Source: Leucobacter weissii (lineage in GTDB: Bacteria; Actinomycetota; Actinomycetes; Actinomycetales; Microbacteriaceae). Taken from it: a DNA stretch of 64,000 nucleotides. The translations under genes were made by a program, and so were the position numbers. The stretch is from positions 226,376 to 290,375 of the forward strand of contig NZ_JAGDYM010000003.1 of the NCBI RefSeq assembly GCF_017565745.1. The letters run 5' to 3'. The stretch's first letter is position 1. The number at the start of each line of letters is the position of its first letter. Below are positions 10,001 to 18,304 of the stretch, piece by piece. The notes under the pieces were generated by a model that had not been told where the DNA came from, searched no databases, and saw only the letters and a program-made list of their open reading frames with translations.

Positions 10001-13000
10001 AACCCAGGCGCTGCGAGCCGATCCCGATTCGCCGGTGAAGGCGAAGACCGTGGACTCCGACGTGATCACCGAGGTCGTCTCGGGCATCCGTGTCGACTAC
10101 AAGGTCGACCAGGAGGGCGCGGTCTACGTCACCCCGGGGACCGCCGGCTCGAAGCACTACGGCCAGCTGCAGGGCATCGCCGAGGGCGACGCTCCGTTCG
10201 GCAACGAGGACTATCTCGATCTCTTCGACCGGCTCGGCGGCGGCGTGCGGTTCAGCAGCAACACCCACGAGTCGTTCCTCGAGGTCGCGGTGAGCGACGG
10301 GCGGCTCACCGTCAACCGGCACGAGGTGGGCGCCAACGACAAAGCCACCTTCGCCGAGGGCTTCGGCATCGATCGGGAGATCACGCCGGTGCAGCGTCAG
10401 ATCGGCGAGCTCCCGGAGGCCTCACGGGTCGCCCTCTCCGACGAACCGGCCGTCGCGGCTGCGCGCGCCGCCGTGAAGCGGCTCACCAAGGTGCAGCGCG
10501 CGCACCTGACGAATCTCGAGCGACTCCGGGAGGCCGAGGACGCGCTGCGCGAACTGCGCGGCACGACGTCGTCCGACGGGTCCAAGGTCGCCTGGGCGGA
10601 TCCCGGCGCGAGCGAGCGCCAGCCGCTCACCGTGACCAACGACCAGCGCCGAGACCTCACCGACGTGCCCGTGCGCCTCGTCATCGAGGACACCCCCGAC
10701 GTGTCCGCGGAGACCTTCTCGCTGAGCACGTCGCGCAGCGTTCCGGTCTCGTTCGAGATCGAGAGCTGGGCGCCCGGCGGCACGTCGGTCGTGTGGGCGA
10801 AGCTCGAAGAGCTCGAGAAGCGGTCGTCGCAACTCCTCTGGGCCTATTTCGGGGGCTCGGGCGCGCCCGAGAACGATCCCCGAGACGTCTGGAGCAACCA
10901 GTTCGAACTGGTCGAGCACTTCGCGAACAGCGTCGAGCCGGGAGGTGCTCTCGTCGATTCGACCGGTCGGGTCTCTGGCACGCTCGTCGGATCCGAACTC
11001 GTGTCGAGCACCGGCGCGGGGGCGGGCCTCGAGGGCGGAGGATCGGTGCGCTTCGAGGCTTCGCGCCTGCAGTACGGCGGCAACATCGGCAAGAACAACC
11101 GTGAGTTCACGCTCTCCGCGGTGCTCAGCCTGACCCCCGAGGACATCGCTGCCATCGGCAGCGGCACGGCCTCGCTCGTCGCGCGCAAGGCCCCCGGCGA
11201 CGAGGATCCGACGCTGCGGCTCGGCATCCGCAAGGCCGACGGCCTGGTGGACACCCTGACGCCCTACGGCAGTGCGACCTCGCCCCTCGCGAAGGACGGC
11301 GAGCCGCACCTGCTGACGATGACCTTCGACGGCCTGACCTATGCGGTGTTCCTCGACGGCGTCGAGGTGCACTCCGCCATGGGCGAGGGGCGCATCTTCC
11401 CGAACCTCCCCGGCGTGCCGCTCACCATCGGCGACGGCGAGGTGGATCCCGAGGATCCGAACCGCCTCGTCTCGCCCTTCTCGGGCGTCGTCGACGAGGT
11501 GTGGATCGCGAGCAACGAGTTCATCCCGGAGTTCGACGCCTTCCGCGCCGACAACTACTTCGGCGACGCGGTGACCCCGGGCAAGCGCGAGAAGCAGGCG
11601 GACGACGGCCTGCTGCTCACCCTCGGCGCGCCCGGGAACGGCGCGTCGGTCGAGGCCGGCAACGTCGAGGTGTTCGGGGCGGTGACGAAGCGCTCGGTGC
11701 TCGAAGCGAAGATCGACGGCGAGTCGGTGTTCTCGCAGCGGGTCGACTCGGGCACCTTCGCCGTGCACGTGCCCGTGGTGCAGACCGGCGAGGAGGTCGA
11801 GGTGATCTTCACCGCGACCTCGACGGCGGACGAGGGCCTCGTCTCCGAACCGGAGACGCTGACGCTGCAGGTCGCCGACACGACGGCGCCGGCGGTCCCG
11901 CTGACGAGCGCCGAGAAGCCGGCGAACCAGGCGCTCAAGCTGCAGGTCACGCCGCAGACCGACGTTCCCGAACGGGTGCGCGCGCAGTTCTACGCGAACG
12001 ACTCGGTCGCGCTCGACGCCGGGAACGCGGTGGTTCGGGCGGGATCGACGAAGGATCGCGTGCCCGATGCGATCACCCCGACCAGCGGAACCATCACCTC
12101 GGACCTCACGCCCGAGACGGTCGGAGCGGACGAGAACCCCTATCAGATCTACCGGATCGCCCTGACGGAGGAGCAGGCCGCCCAGGGGGAGTGGCACTTC
12201 TCGTGGCGGGGCACCGCCGATACGCGCACCGTGTCGGCCTGGGTCTGGGACACGGCCGCGAACGAGTGGGCGCTCAAGGAGTCCGACGCGAGCCCCGAAG
12301 GCGGAACGGTGAACCTCGACGTGCGGGCCGGCGCGGCGGACCGCGCCGTCGACGAGAACCGCACCCTCACGGTGCTGGTCTGGCGCGGCCTCACCGAGGA
12401 GCCGTGGGCGCAGGGCGTCGACTTCGACAACCGGGTGCCCTCCGCCGACGACTACGACTGGTCCTTCAACCACGTGGGCGACACGCAGCTCTACACCGAG
12501 GCCACGCCCTGGACGATGACCGAGCAGTTCGAGTACATCCGCGACAACGCCGAGGCGAAGAAGACGGCGATGGTCATCCAGGCCGGCGACTGGGTCAACC
12601 GCGAGGAGTACGAGGACGAGTGGCAGTGGAAATCCGCCGAGCCCTCCGCGCGGATCCTCGAGCAGGCGAAGCTCCCCTTCGCGATCTCCTGGGGGAACCA
12701 CGACTACAACGAGCGCTACAACGGGCGCCAGCTGCTGCCGAAGTACTTCCCGATGGAGCGATTCGAGAACAGCCTCGAGGGATCGCCGTGGACGTTCGGG
12801 GGCAGCAACGACATCGACAACTACTACTACACCGGTGAGATCTCAGGTGCGAAGATCCTCTGGCTGCAGGTGGGCTTCTGGTCGGCGGAGCACGACGATA
12901 CGCCCGGGATCAAGTGGGCGAAGAGCGTGATCGAGGCGCATCCGGAGCACACGGTGATCCTCTCCACCCACCACCACCTGTGGGCGCGCGACGTGCAGAA

Positions 13001-14567
13001 CCCGTACTCGAACCCCCGGGTCAACACCGAGCTCATCGATCCGTACCCGAACGTCAAGCTCGTGCTGAGCGGGCACCAGTCGGGCACCTTCGTGTCGTCG
13101 CGGATCAACGATCACGGCGTTCGCACCTACGGGATCCTCTCCGATTATCAGACGCGGGCCTGGGGCGGCCACGGCTACCTGAAGAACCTGAGCGTCGATG
13201 CCGAGAACGGCCTGATCCACGTGAACACCTACAGCCCCTGGCTGCAGAAGACCACGTCCGAGGGGCGCTGGAGCCAGCCGATCCCGCTCACGGCCGAGGA
13301 GGGGTACCACGGCGAGAACTCCGAGAACTACGTCATCGAGCTCGACCTCGGCGGAGAGCAGACCCGCACGCTGGACACCTCGCGGGTGACGTTCGCCTCG
13401 GGTGAGCCCGAGAAGCTGGGGGATCCGGTCCCGCTTGTCGGCGACGAGCGCGGCGAGGTCGAGTTCGCCCCCGAGCTCGACGTGGATCAGGAGTGGTACG
13501 CGGTCGTCACGGACGCGGCGGGCCATGCCACCGCGTCGAAGACCAGCGTGATCCGACGGGTGGCCTCGCACAGCATCGGCTACGACCTCGCGGGCGGGAC
13601 CGTGGAGGGGGCGGCGAACCCCGAGGCCTACTCGGCCGAGGACGACGCCATCGCGCTGACGAACCCGAAGCGCTCGGGGTACACCTTCGTCGGCTGGACG
13701 GGAACGGGCCTGTCGTCGCCGAGCACCGACGTGACGATCCCGGCCGGATCCAGCGGCGATCGCAGCTACACGGCGCACTGGAAGCTGACCGAGTACCCGC
13801 TGGAGTACGACCTCGGGGGCGGGTATCTCACCTCGGCCAATCCCAAGAGCTACACCATCGAGTCCGAGGCCATCGCGCTGAGCAAGCCGCGCCGCACGGG
13901 CTACGCCTTCGCGGGATGGACCGGCACCGGGCTCGACGAGCCGACGGCGTCGGTCGAGATCGCCGCCGGCTCCACGGGCGCGCGCAGCTACGCCGCCACC
14001 TGGACCCCCGTCGGATTCCCGATCGTCTACCGGCTCGGCGGCGGCACGGCGACGGGCAACCCGACGAGCTACACCGTGAGATCCGACGGGTTCACGCTGG
14101 TGAACCCGACCCGCCCGGGCTACACCTTCGCCGGATGGACGGGCACCGGGCTGTCGAAGCGGACCGTGAAGGTCACCGTGCCGAGCGGCACGCGCGGTGC
14201 GCTCACCTACACGGCGAACTGGACCCGCAAGGCGAAGGCCAAACCGGGTGTCTCGGTGAAGATCAACTCGGCGGGCAAGAAGCGGCCGTCGAGTGCGACC
14301 GTGACCGTGAAGACCGCGGGCGGGTACGCGCAGCCGAGCGGTCGGGTGACGCTCAAGGCGACCGGCAAGATCGCCAAGAAGGTCAAGGGCAAGAAGCGCA
14401 GCGTGACGGTCACGCGCACGGCTTCGGCGTCGCTCAGGGCGGGCAAGGCGACGGTGCGGCTGCCGAAGGGCCTCGCGAAGGGCAGATGGAAGGTGACGGC
14501 GAGCTACGCCGGGAACGATCAGTACCGCTCCGGCTCCTCCCGGGCCGTGACGCTCCGGATCCGCTAG
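7077..14567 (+). CDS. giant secreted protein with two calcineurin-like phosphoesterase domains, LamG and InlB repeats
   Basis: A 2496-aa secreted protein; ATG at 7077, five bases after the previous stop. Order: signal peptide ending ASPAAAA (1-30); two beta-helix blocks with FSGTFDGNGHAV-type turns (about 35-640); fibronectin-like purple-acid-phosphatase N-domain (660-760); metallophosphoesterase 1 (about 765-1060) with HGGDVV, GNHD and GHDHYW; DUF2341-like and LamG-like jelly roll (about 1165-1495); Ig-like segments; metallophosphoesterase 2 (about 1790-2060) with HVGDTQ, QAGDW, SWGNHDYN and SGHQSG; three InlB B-repeats (2164-2383); basic Ig-like tail ending at 2496. It probably hydrolyses phosphoesters outside the cell; the substrate is unknown. 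In domain 2 GHxH is replaced by GHQS, so its metal site may differ. No LPXTG motif is present. Confidence 0.88.
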   Translation: MLTRARSLALVVVAALFGTILVAASPAAAATIPGLPGTGSAGDPLVIDSAEDLDAAAQSVNAEPGAYGSLHYRLDADIDYRGRTFTPFAAFSGTFDGNGHAVSNLAMAATDTRVGFFVSVNGGTVKDLTLRSVQVTHTSELETPGRLYGAILVETANNAVIEGNSLIDSSFTALSEATNSYAAGLVRGATGTTVVRNNYLNGVTVNAPTKYVGAVAFVATGTASILNNLVLNTRVTQGAQGAAGQAAFIVTTCTTSTVTVKGNAVHSGWLYQNASNNTYYYGWITAQGQNCRHSDNLTNSNNNRNFNAEGHVEQPVRTRGTGSYDLAWDSDFELVSSSLLTWNHGVDGAPTTREQLETQSTYEGIGWDFAVGSGKWRWEPAMQHPVPARASIAPFMRAGIPGAGTAASPYQIDSPTDLEAMRAAISSNSDAYGGANYRLTGDIDLAGAEFVGFDAFSGVIDGNGHVVSDLVYAPSETSDDLAFIRDLRGVVRGLTLADVSLAPVAGTGSVAGVAIRAEGTPAKPATITRTQLRDAALIAPGAARGAGLVAESGGRGVVSDNDVDVEIEVDGLAAGAVGRAADETAVRNNLIRSASLRGAASAAVVGERVGSAVAVAGNVVVGDDDGLDEHHKTTYTGLGWDFVDAWMWDPVAQLPRIKYVAPEEKPNRITATFHGDPETRRAFTWYQNVDMVEPGAIVSTDPSFPEDATATVTATAEVSNEGEAFYRAIATGLTPGLTYHYRVGDAFTGKWSETGTFETADGGDDFTFINVTDTQARGGASEAVVSANTISEALKTAPDAEFIVHGGDVVQTSEEENDWIELFGYAQESLLATTVAPVSGNHDAGKDEFTQHFTLDAAGDQDTSTGVYYSYDYNDAHFVMLNTNEGRDGHNAYDMGDLDYEPISDEQLAWIERDVEQARERGAKWIILTTHKGPYTAGAHAADPDILSMRDRLVPLIDELDIDLVLQGHDHYWTRTQALRADPDSPVKAKTVDSDVITEVVSGIRVDYKVDQEGAVYVTPGTAGSKHYGQLQGIAEGDAPFGNEDYLDLFDRLGGGVRFSSNTHESFLEVAVSDGRLTVNRHEVGANDKATFAEGFGIDREITPVQRQIGELPEASRVALSDEPAVAAARAAVKRLTKVQRAHLTNLERLREAEDALRELRGTTSSDGSKVAWADPGASERQPLTVTNDQRRDLTDVPVRLVIEDTPDVSAETFSLSTSRSVPVSFEIESWAPGGTSVVWAKLEELEKRSSQLLWAYFGGSGAPENDPRDVWSNQFELVEHFANSVEPGGALVDSTGRVSGTLVGSELVSSTGAGAGLEGGGSVRFEASRLQYGGNIGKNNREFTLSAVLSLTPEDIAAIGSGTASLVARKAPGDEDPTLRLGIRKADGLVDTLTPYGSATSPLAKDGEPHLLTMTFDGLTYAVFLDGVEVHSAMGEGRIFPNLPGVPLTIGDGEVDPEDPNRLVSPFSGVVDEVWIASNEFIPEFDAFRADNYFGDAVTPGKREKQADDGLLLTLGAPGNGASVEAGNVEVFGAVTKRSVLEAKIDGESVFSQRVDSGTFAVHVPVVQTGEEVEVIFTATSTADEGLVSEPETLTLQVADTTAPAVPLTSAEKPANQALKLQVTPQTDVPERVRAQFYANDSVALDAGNAVVRAGSTKDRVPDAITPTSGTITSDLTPETVGADENPYQIYRIALTEEQAAQGEWHFSWRGTADTRTVSAWVWDTAANEWALKESDASPEGGTVNLDVRAGAADRAVDENRTLTVLVWRGLTEEPWAQGVDFDNRVPSADDYDWSFNHVGDTQLYTEATPWTMTEQFEYIRDNAEAKKTAMVIQAGDWVNREEYEDEWQWKSAEPSARILEQAKLPFAISWGNHDYNERYNGRQLLPKYFPMERFENSLEGSPWTFGGSNDIDNYYYTGEISGAKILWLQVGFWSAEHDDTPGIKWAKSVIEAHPEHTVILSTHHHLWARDVQNPYSNPRVNTELIDPYPNVKLVLSGHQSGTFVSSRINDHGVRTYGILSDYQTRAWGGHGYLKNLSVDAENGLIHVNTYSPWLQKTTSEGRWSQPIPLTAEEGYHGENSENYVIELDLGGEQTRTLDTSRVTFASGEPEKLGDPVPLVGDERGEVEFAPELDVDQEWYAVVTDAAGHATASKTSVIRRVASHSIGYDLAGGTVEGAANPEAYSAEDDAIALTNPKRSGYTFVGWTGTGLSSPSTDVTIPAGSSGDRSYTAHWKLTEYPLEYDLGGGYLTSANPKSYTIESEAIALSKPRRTGYAFAGWTGTGLDEPTASVEIAAGSTGARSYAATWTPVGFPIVYRLGGGTATGNPTSYTVRSDGFTLVNPTRPGYTFAGWTGTGLSKRTVKVTVPSGTRGALTYTANWTRKAKAKPGVSVKINSAGKKRPSSATVTVKTAGGYAQPSGRVTLKATGKIAKKVKGKKRSVTVTRTASASLRAGKATVRLPKGLAKGRWKVTASYAGNDQYRSGSSRAVTLRIR

Positions 14568-14568
14568 A

Positions 14569-14619
14569 GCCGCCCCTCGCGGCGTCAGCGCCTCCGCCGC
14601 TGACGCCGCGAGGGGCGGC
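14569..14619 (+). terminator. strong hairpin terminator after the giant surface protein gene
   Basis: A perfect 22-bp stem (14569-14590 with 14598-14619) and a 7-nt loop begin just after the stop codon. There is no U-tract, as is common in high-GC actinobacteria. It separates the two surface-protein genes from the marR gene. Confidence 0.85.
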
Positions 14620-14640
14620 CTCGCTCCGCCGCGCAGGTGA

Positions 14641-14669
14641 TTGACATATCATCTATCGATCGCTACCTT
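14641..14669 (+). promoter_or_regulatory. marR promoter
   Basis: TTGACA at 14641 and TACCTT at 14664 are spaced by exactly 17 nt, a textbook housekeeping-sigma layout. The interval is AT-rich and contains short dyad sequences (ATATCAT, ATCGATCG), which could be an autoregulatory MarR site. The GTG start at 14689 follows about 13 nt after the expected transcription start. Confidence 0.6.
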
Positions 14670-14688
14670 GGTCTCCCGAGGGGGACCC

Positions 14689-15186
14689 GTGACGAAACGC
14701 AGTGGATCAACCGGCAGGCGCCGCTCACCCGACCGGGGTGAACTGCTCGTCTGGCGCGATTACATCGAGACATCGGGCGCCGTGAAGCACGCTCTCGCGG
14801 CGGACTTCCAGGCGACCTCGGGGATCACCCCCAGCGACTACGGAGTGCTGCTCGCGCTCAGCGAAGCGCCCGAGCGCCGGCTGCGCTCGTCGGAGCTCGC
14901 GAAGGTCATCGGCTGGGAGCGCAGCCGGCTCTCGCACCTGCTCGGCCGAATGGAGCGCCGCGGTCTGATCGAGCGCCGACGCGTGGCCGGCGACGCGCGC
15001 GGGGCCGCCGTGCAGCTCACCGACGACGGCGCCCGGCTCTTCCGCAAGAGCTCGGCCTCGCATCTCCGGGTGGTCCGGGAGGTCTTCATCGACGCCTTCA
15101 CGCCCGAACAGCTGGACGCGATGCGGGTCGCGACGCAGGCGCTGCGAGAGCACCTGAGCGGTCGCGCCGCGCCCTCGGACTGCTGA
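14689..15186 (+). CDS. MarR-family transcriptional regulator
   Basis: A winged-helix DNA-binding protein of 165 aa. The segment YGVLLALSEAP-RRLRSSELAKVIGWERSRLSHLLGRM forms the recognition helix region, followed by the wing MERRGLIERRRV and DARGAAVQLTDDG, all typical of MarR/SlyA proteins. The GTG at 14689 has GAGGGGGA upstream and is preferred over the TTG at 14641, which is the -35 box of the promoter. A DoxX-like membrane protein gene starts 52 nt downstream in the same direction, a common pairing in which MarR represses the neighbour in response to a redox-active or phenolic ligand. The ligand cannot be read from the sequence. Confidence 0.9.
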   Translation: MTKRSGSTGRRRSPDRGELLVWRDYIETSGAVKHALAADFQATSGITPSDYGVLLALSEAPERRLRSSELAKVIGWERSRLSHLLGRMERRGLIERRRVAGDARGAAVQLTDDGARLFRKSSASHLRVVREVFIDAFTPEQLDAMRVATQALREHLSGRAAPSDC

Positions 15187-15238
15187 GGTCCCGGCCCCCG
15201 CCCCCGCTTCACCACGAGAGAAAGTCAGGATCGTCATC

Positions 15239-15601
15239 ATGCTCATCGCCCTCTGGATCATCACCGTCCTCCTCGCCATCGCCTTCCTCGGCGCCGGCGG
15301 GCTCAAGCTCGTCAAACCGCGCAGCGCGCTGATCGACGGCGGCATGCCGTGGGCCGCCGACTTCTCCGCGGGCTTCATCAAGACCATCGCTGCGCTCGAG
15401 GTCCTCGGAGCGCTCGGCCTGATCCTGCCGCTCGCCACGGGGATCGCCCCGGTACTGGCGCCGATCGCGGCGATCGGCGAGGCGATCCTCATGATCGGCG
15501 CGGTCGTCGTGCACGTGCGCCGGAAGGAGCCGTTCCTCCCGCCGCTCGTGCTCGGACTGCTCTCGGTCGTCGCGGCTGTCCTCGGACTACTCGTCCTCTG
15601 A
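15239..15601 (+). CDS. DoxX-like membrane protein
   Basis: A 120-aa integral membrane protein with four predicted hydrophobic helices (residues about 2-20, 45-65, 70-90 and 100-120). The start MLIALWIITVLLAIAFLGAG followed by GLKLVKP is the DoxX/SURF4-like signature also seen in the DoxX_2 group. ATG at 15239 has AGAAAG further upstream. Probably cotranscribed with the upstream marR gene. DoxX relatives have been linked to thiol/redox homeostasis, but this subgroup has no assigned reaction. Confidence 0.8.
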   Translation: MLIALWIITVLLAIAFLGAGGLKLVKPRSALIDGGMPWAADFSAGFIKTIAALEVLGALGLILPLATGIAPVLAPIAAIGEAILMIGAVVVHVRRKEPFLPPLVLGLLSVVAAVLGLLVL

Positions 15602-15650
15602 GCGACTCGGGTCGCGTCGCGGGGCCCGGATGCGCGCGTACGGCTCCGGG

Positions 15651-16679
15651 TCAGGTGCGCGCCGTCGGAGGTCCCTCGTCCGCGGGGGAGGCGGTCGTCA
15701 CCGCCTTGCGCCCGAGCTTGGCCCAGGAGCTGCGGATCATGCGCTGGATCGAGCTGTCGAGCGCGACGGCGACGATGAGCGTGGCGCCCACGAGTATGGT
15801 CTGGAGGAACGGGGAGGCCTGGAGGAACACCAGTCCCGCTCGGAGCACGCGGAAGAACAGGAGGCCGGCGACCACGCCGCTGATGCGGCCGACGCCGCCC
15901 TCGAACGCGACGCCGCCCAGCAGCACGACGGTGAGGGCCTCGAGCTCGAGGCCCGAGCCGATCGTCGGGTTGGCCGATTGCACCTTGGCGGAGAGGAGCA
16001 GGCCCGCGAACGCCGCGAACGCGCCCGATGCGACGAACAGCAGGAACCGGGACCGCTTCACATCGATGCCCATCAGTCTCGCGGCGCGCTCGTTCCCTCC
16101 GATCGCGCGGACCTCCTTGCCGAACTTGGTGCGGTTCAGCACGTACCATCCCAGCAGGATGACCGCGATCAGTGCCACGATCTGGATCGGCACGGGTCCG
16201 ACCTTGAGCGTTCCGATCGCGCGGAAGGCGTCGGGCAGCTCCGAGCGCGGGATGGTCCTGCCCTCCGAGAGCAGCAGCGCGAATCCTCCCCAGACGCTGA
16301 GCGCGCCCAGGGTCACCACGAAGGAGTTGAGCCTGAGATAGGACACGAGGAATCCGTTGAGCGCGCCGGCCGCGATTCCTGTCGCGATCCCGACGAGGAA
16401 GCCCAGCGAGGTCGAGCCGGTGGCGCTCATGGCCATGCCGCCCGTGATCGCGGCCGCCGAGGCGACGGCTCCGACCGAGAGGTCGATCGTGCCCGACATG
16501 ATGAGGAAGGCGGCGGGGATCGCGATGATCCCGAGTTCGGCCGCCTGCATCAGGATGCTCTGGCCGTTCGCGAGGGTGAAGAAGTTGGGGCGCAGGATGG
16601 AGAAGACCGCGACGAGCACGATCAGGGCGAGGAAGATCCCGTTCTTCGCGACGAAGATCTTGAGGCGTTCGGCGTTCAT
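15651..16679 (-). CDS. sugar-type ABC transporter permease (RbsC/BPD_transp_2 family)
   Basis: Inner-membrane permease of a carbohydrate-uptake-2 (CUT2) ABC importer, 342 aa with eight to ten hydrophobic helices. The family signatures IMSGTIDLSVGAV and GGNERAARLMGIDV are both present, the latter being the loop that contacts the ATPase. It is the last gene of a substrate-binding protein, ATPase, permease set; the ATG at 16679 follows the ATPase stop (16705) by 25 nt. The substrate is not identifiable; CUT2 members carry pentoses, autoinducer-2, polyols and related compounds. Confidence 0.9.
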   Translation of the reverse strand: MNAERLKIFVAKNGIFLALIVLVAVFSILRPNFFTLANGQSILMQAAELGIIAIPAAFLIMSGTIDLSVGAVASAAAITGGMAMSATGSTSLGFLVGIATGIAAGALNGFLVSYLRLNSFVVTLGALSVWGGFALLLSEGRTIPRSELPDAFRAIGTLKVGPVPIQIVALIAVILLGWYVLNRTKFGKEVRAIGGNERAARLMGIDVKRSRFLLFVASGAFAAFAGLLLSAKVQSANPTIGSGLELEALTVVLLGGVAFEGGVGRISGVVAGLLFFRVLRAGLVFLQASPFLQTILVGATLIVAVALDSSIQRMIRSSWAKLGRKAVTTASPADEGPPTART

Positions 16680-16704
16680 GTCTGTTCTTTCCGGTTCGGG
16701 AGGC

Positions 16705-18189
16705 TCAGGCGTTCGGCGGCGCGGTGGACGGTCCGGCCAGCGCGAGCAGGGAGGCGAGCAGGTCTTCGTTGAAGGTCTCGGTCCGCGGCAGCGGCGTCAG
16801 GCGGTCGCCGAGCACGGTGTAGGCGCGATCGCACAGACTCGCGATCTCGTCGGACTCGCTGGAGGCCACCAGGACGGCCGCGCCCGCGTGCGCCGCGGCG
16901 CGGGCGGCCTCGACGATGTCGAGCTTCGCACCGACGTCGACGCCCTGGGTCGGCTGCGAGAGGATCAGCAGTTCCGGCTCGGCCGGGTACAACCAGCGCG
17001 CGAGCAGGTGCTTCTGCCGGTTGCCGCCCGAGAACTGCGACACCTCGGCGGTGCCCGCCGGGCCGCGGATGTCGAGGGCCGTCCGCGCGCGATCGTAGAT
17101 CTCCGCTCCGGCGGTTCCCGAGACCCACCAGCCGCGCGAGCCGCCCTGCGCATACCAGGGCAGCATGACGTTGTCGATCCCGGTCTCCGAGGCCACCAGC
17201 CCCTCGGTCTCGCGATCCGGCGGCACGTAGAACACGCCCCTCCGGATCGCGGCCGCCGGCGAGCGGAAGCGCACCCGGTCGCCGTGCAGCGCGTACTCGC
17301 GCGGATGCTCGGCGGCGCCGGCGAGCTGGGCGGCGATCTGGAACTGCTCGCCGCCGGCCATGCCGAACAGCCCGACGACCTCGCCCGCGCGGGCGGCGAT
17401 GGTGCCGCCCGGCGTGTCGAAGGCGAGGATCTGCGCGCCGGCCTCGACGTGGCTGAAATCCAGCGACCGCAGATCCGGCACCAGCGCCTCGGCGAGCTTC
17501 GCGGGGGTGAAATCCGCGGCGGCTCCGTCCACGACCAGGCGTCCTCCGCGGAGCACCACGATCCGGGTGCACACCTCGAGGATGTCCGGCAGGCGGTGCG
17601 AGACGTAGAGCACCGATACGCCGCGGGCCGCGAAGTCCCGGATCAGCGCGTGCAGCGCCTCGGTCTCCGCCTTGCCCAGCGCCGCGGTCGGCTCGTCGAG
17701 CATGAGCACCTTCAGCTCTCCGGAGAGGAGCCCCCGGGCGAGATCCACGAGCTGCCGCTCGCCGAGCCCCAGCGCCTCGACGGGCATGTCGAGCGGCAAC
17801 TGCGCGCCGACCGTCGCCAGCGCCTCGCGGGCGCGCTCGAGACGCGCCGCGCCGCGAGGGGCGTCGCGAGCGAGGAAGAGGTTGTCGAGCACCGTCATGT
17901 TCGGCGCGAGGGCCGGCTCCTGATGGATCACCGCGATCCCGAGGGCCGCCGCCTCGCGCGGGCTGAGCCGGCCGTCGATCCGGTGCCCGTCGACGGAGAA
18001 CCCGCCGGCGGTCGCGCCGATCACCCCGGTGGTCACGTTGAACAGCGTGCTCTTGCCCGCGCCGTTGTGCCCGAGCAGGCCCACGATCTCGCCGGGGGCC
18101 ACGTCGAAGGCGATGCCGTCGAGGGCGCGGGTCGCACCGAAGTCGACCGTCACCCCGTCGAACACCAGGCGCTTGCCGGAATCGTTCAT
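16705..18189 (-). CDS. sugar ABC transporter ATP-binding protein (RbsA-like, two ABC domains)
   Basis: A 494-aa tandem ATPase energising the CUT2 importer. Domain 1 is complete: Walker A GHNGAGKST, signature LGLGERQLVDLARGL and Walker B LMLDEPTAALG. Domain 2 lacks the Walker A lysine (GLFGMAGGEQ), which is normal for RbsA, but its Walker B reads LLILSQPTQGVDVG where LLILDEPTRG is usual, so both acidic residues are lost; its signature SGGNRQKH is retained. This makes the second site unlikely to hydrolyse ATP. It lies between the binding-protein gene (115 nt upstream, with a hairpin) and the permease. Confidence 0.9.
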   Translation of the reverse strand: MNDSGKRLVFDGVTVDFGATRALDGIAFDVAPGEIVGLLGHNGAGKSTLFNVTTGVIGATAGGFSVDGHRIDGRLSPREAAALGIAVIHQEPALAPNMTVLDNLFLARDAPRGAARLERAREALATVGAQLPLDMPVEALGLGERQLVDLARGLLSGELKVLMLDEPTAALGKAETEALHALIRDFAARGVSVLYVSHRLPDILEVCTRIVVLRGGRLVVDGAAADFTPAKLAEALVPDLRSLDFSHVEAGAQILAFDTPGGTIAARAGEVVGLFGMAGGEQFQIAAQLAGAAEHPREYALHGDRVRFRSPAAAIRRGVFYVPPDRETEGLVASETGIDNVMLPWYAQGGSRGWWVSGTAGAEIYDRARTALDIRGPAGTAEVSQFSGGNRQKHLLARWLYPAEPELLILSQPTQGVDVGAKLDIVEAARAAAHAGAAVLVASSESDEIASLCDRAYTVLGDRLTPLPRTETFNEDLLASLLALAGPSTAPPNA

Positions 18190-18258
18190 CTGTCCCCGTG
18201 CTCCTTCCGAGCCCCGTCGCGGGCGTCGGCCCGCCGTCGTCGTGTCGAGGGGCGCGAC

Positions 18259-18289
18259 GTCGCCCCGGCGGGATCCCCGTCGGGGCGAC
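18259..18289 (-). terminator. hairpin between the binding-protein and ATPase genes
   Basis: Perfect 9-bp arms at 18259-18267 and 18281-18289 (GTCGCCCCG / CGGGGCGAC) with a 13-nt loop in the 115-nt gap between two cotranscribed genes. Such hairpins often attenuate or protect the upstream binding-protein mRNA so that it is made in excess over the membrane components. This role is inferred. Confidence 0.5.
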
Positions 18290-18304
18290 GCGACGCCCGC
18301 GAGC

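Noticed and set aside
7020..10322. 1100-aa open frame on the minus strand
   Set aside because: Antisense shadow of the giant phosphoesterase gene; such frames are expected at this GC content.
10422..12701. 759-aa open frame on the minus strand
   Set aside because: Same reason: antisense to a well-supported gene, composition not protein-like.
14641..14688. TTG at 14641 as the marR start
   Set aside because: It coincides with a -35 box (TTGACA, 17-nt spacing to TACCTT) and has no ribosome-binding site; GTG 14689 does.
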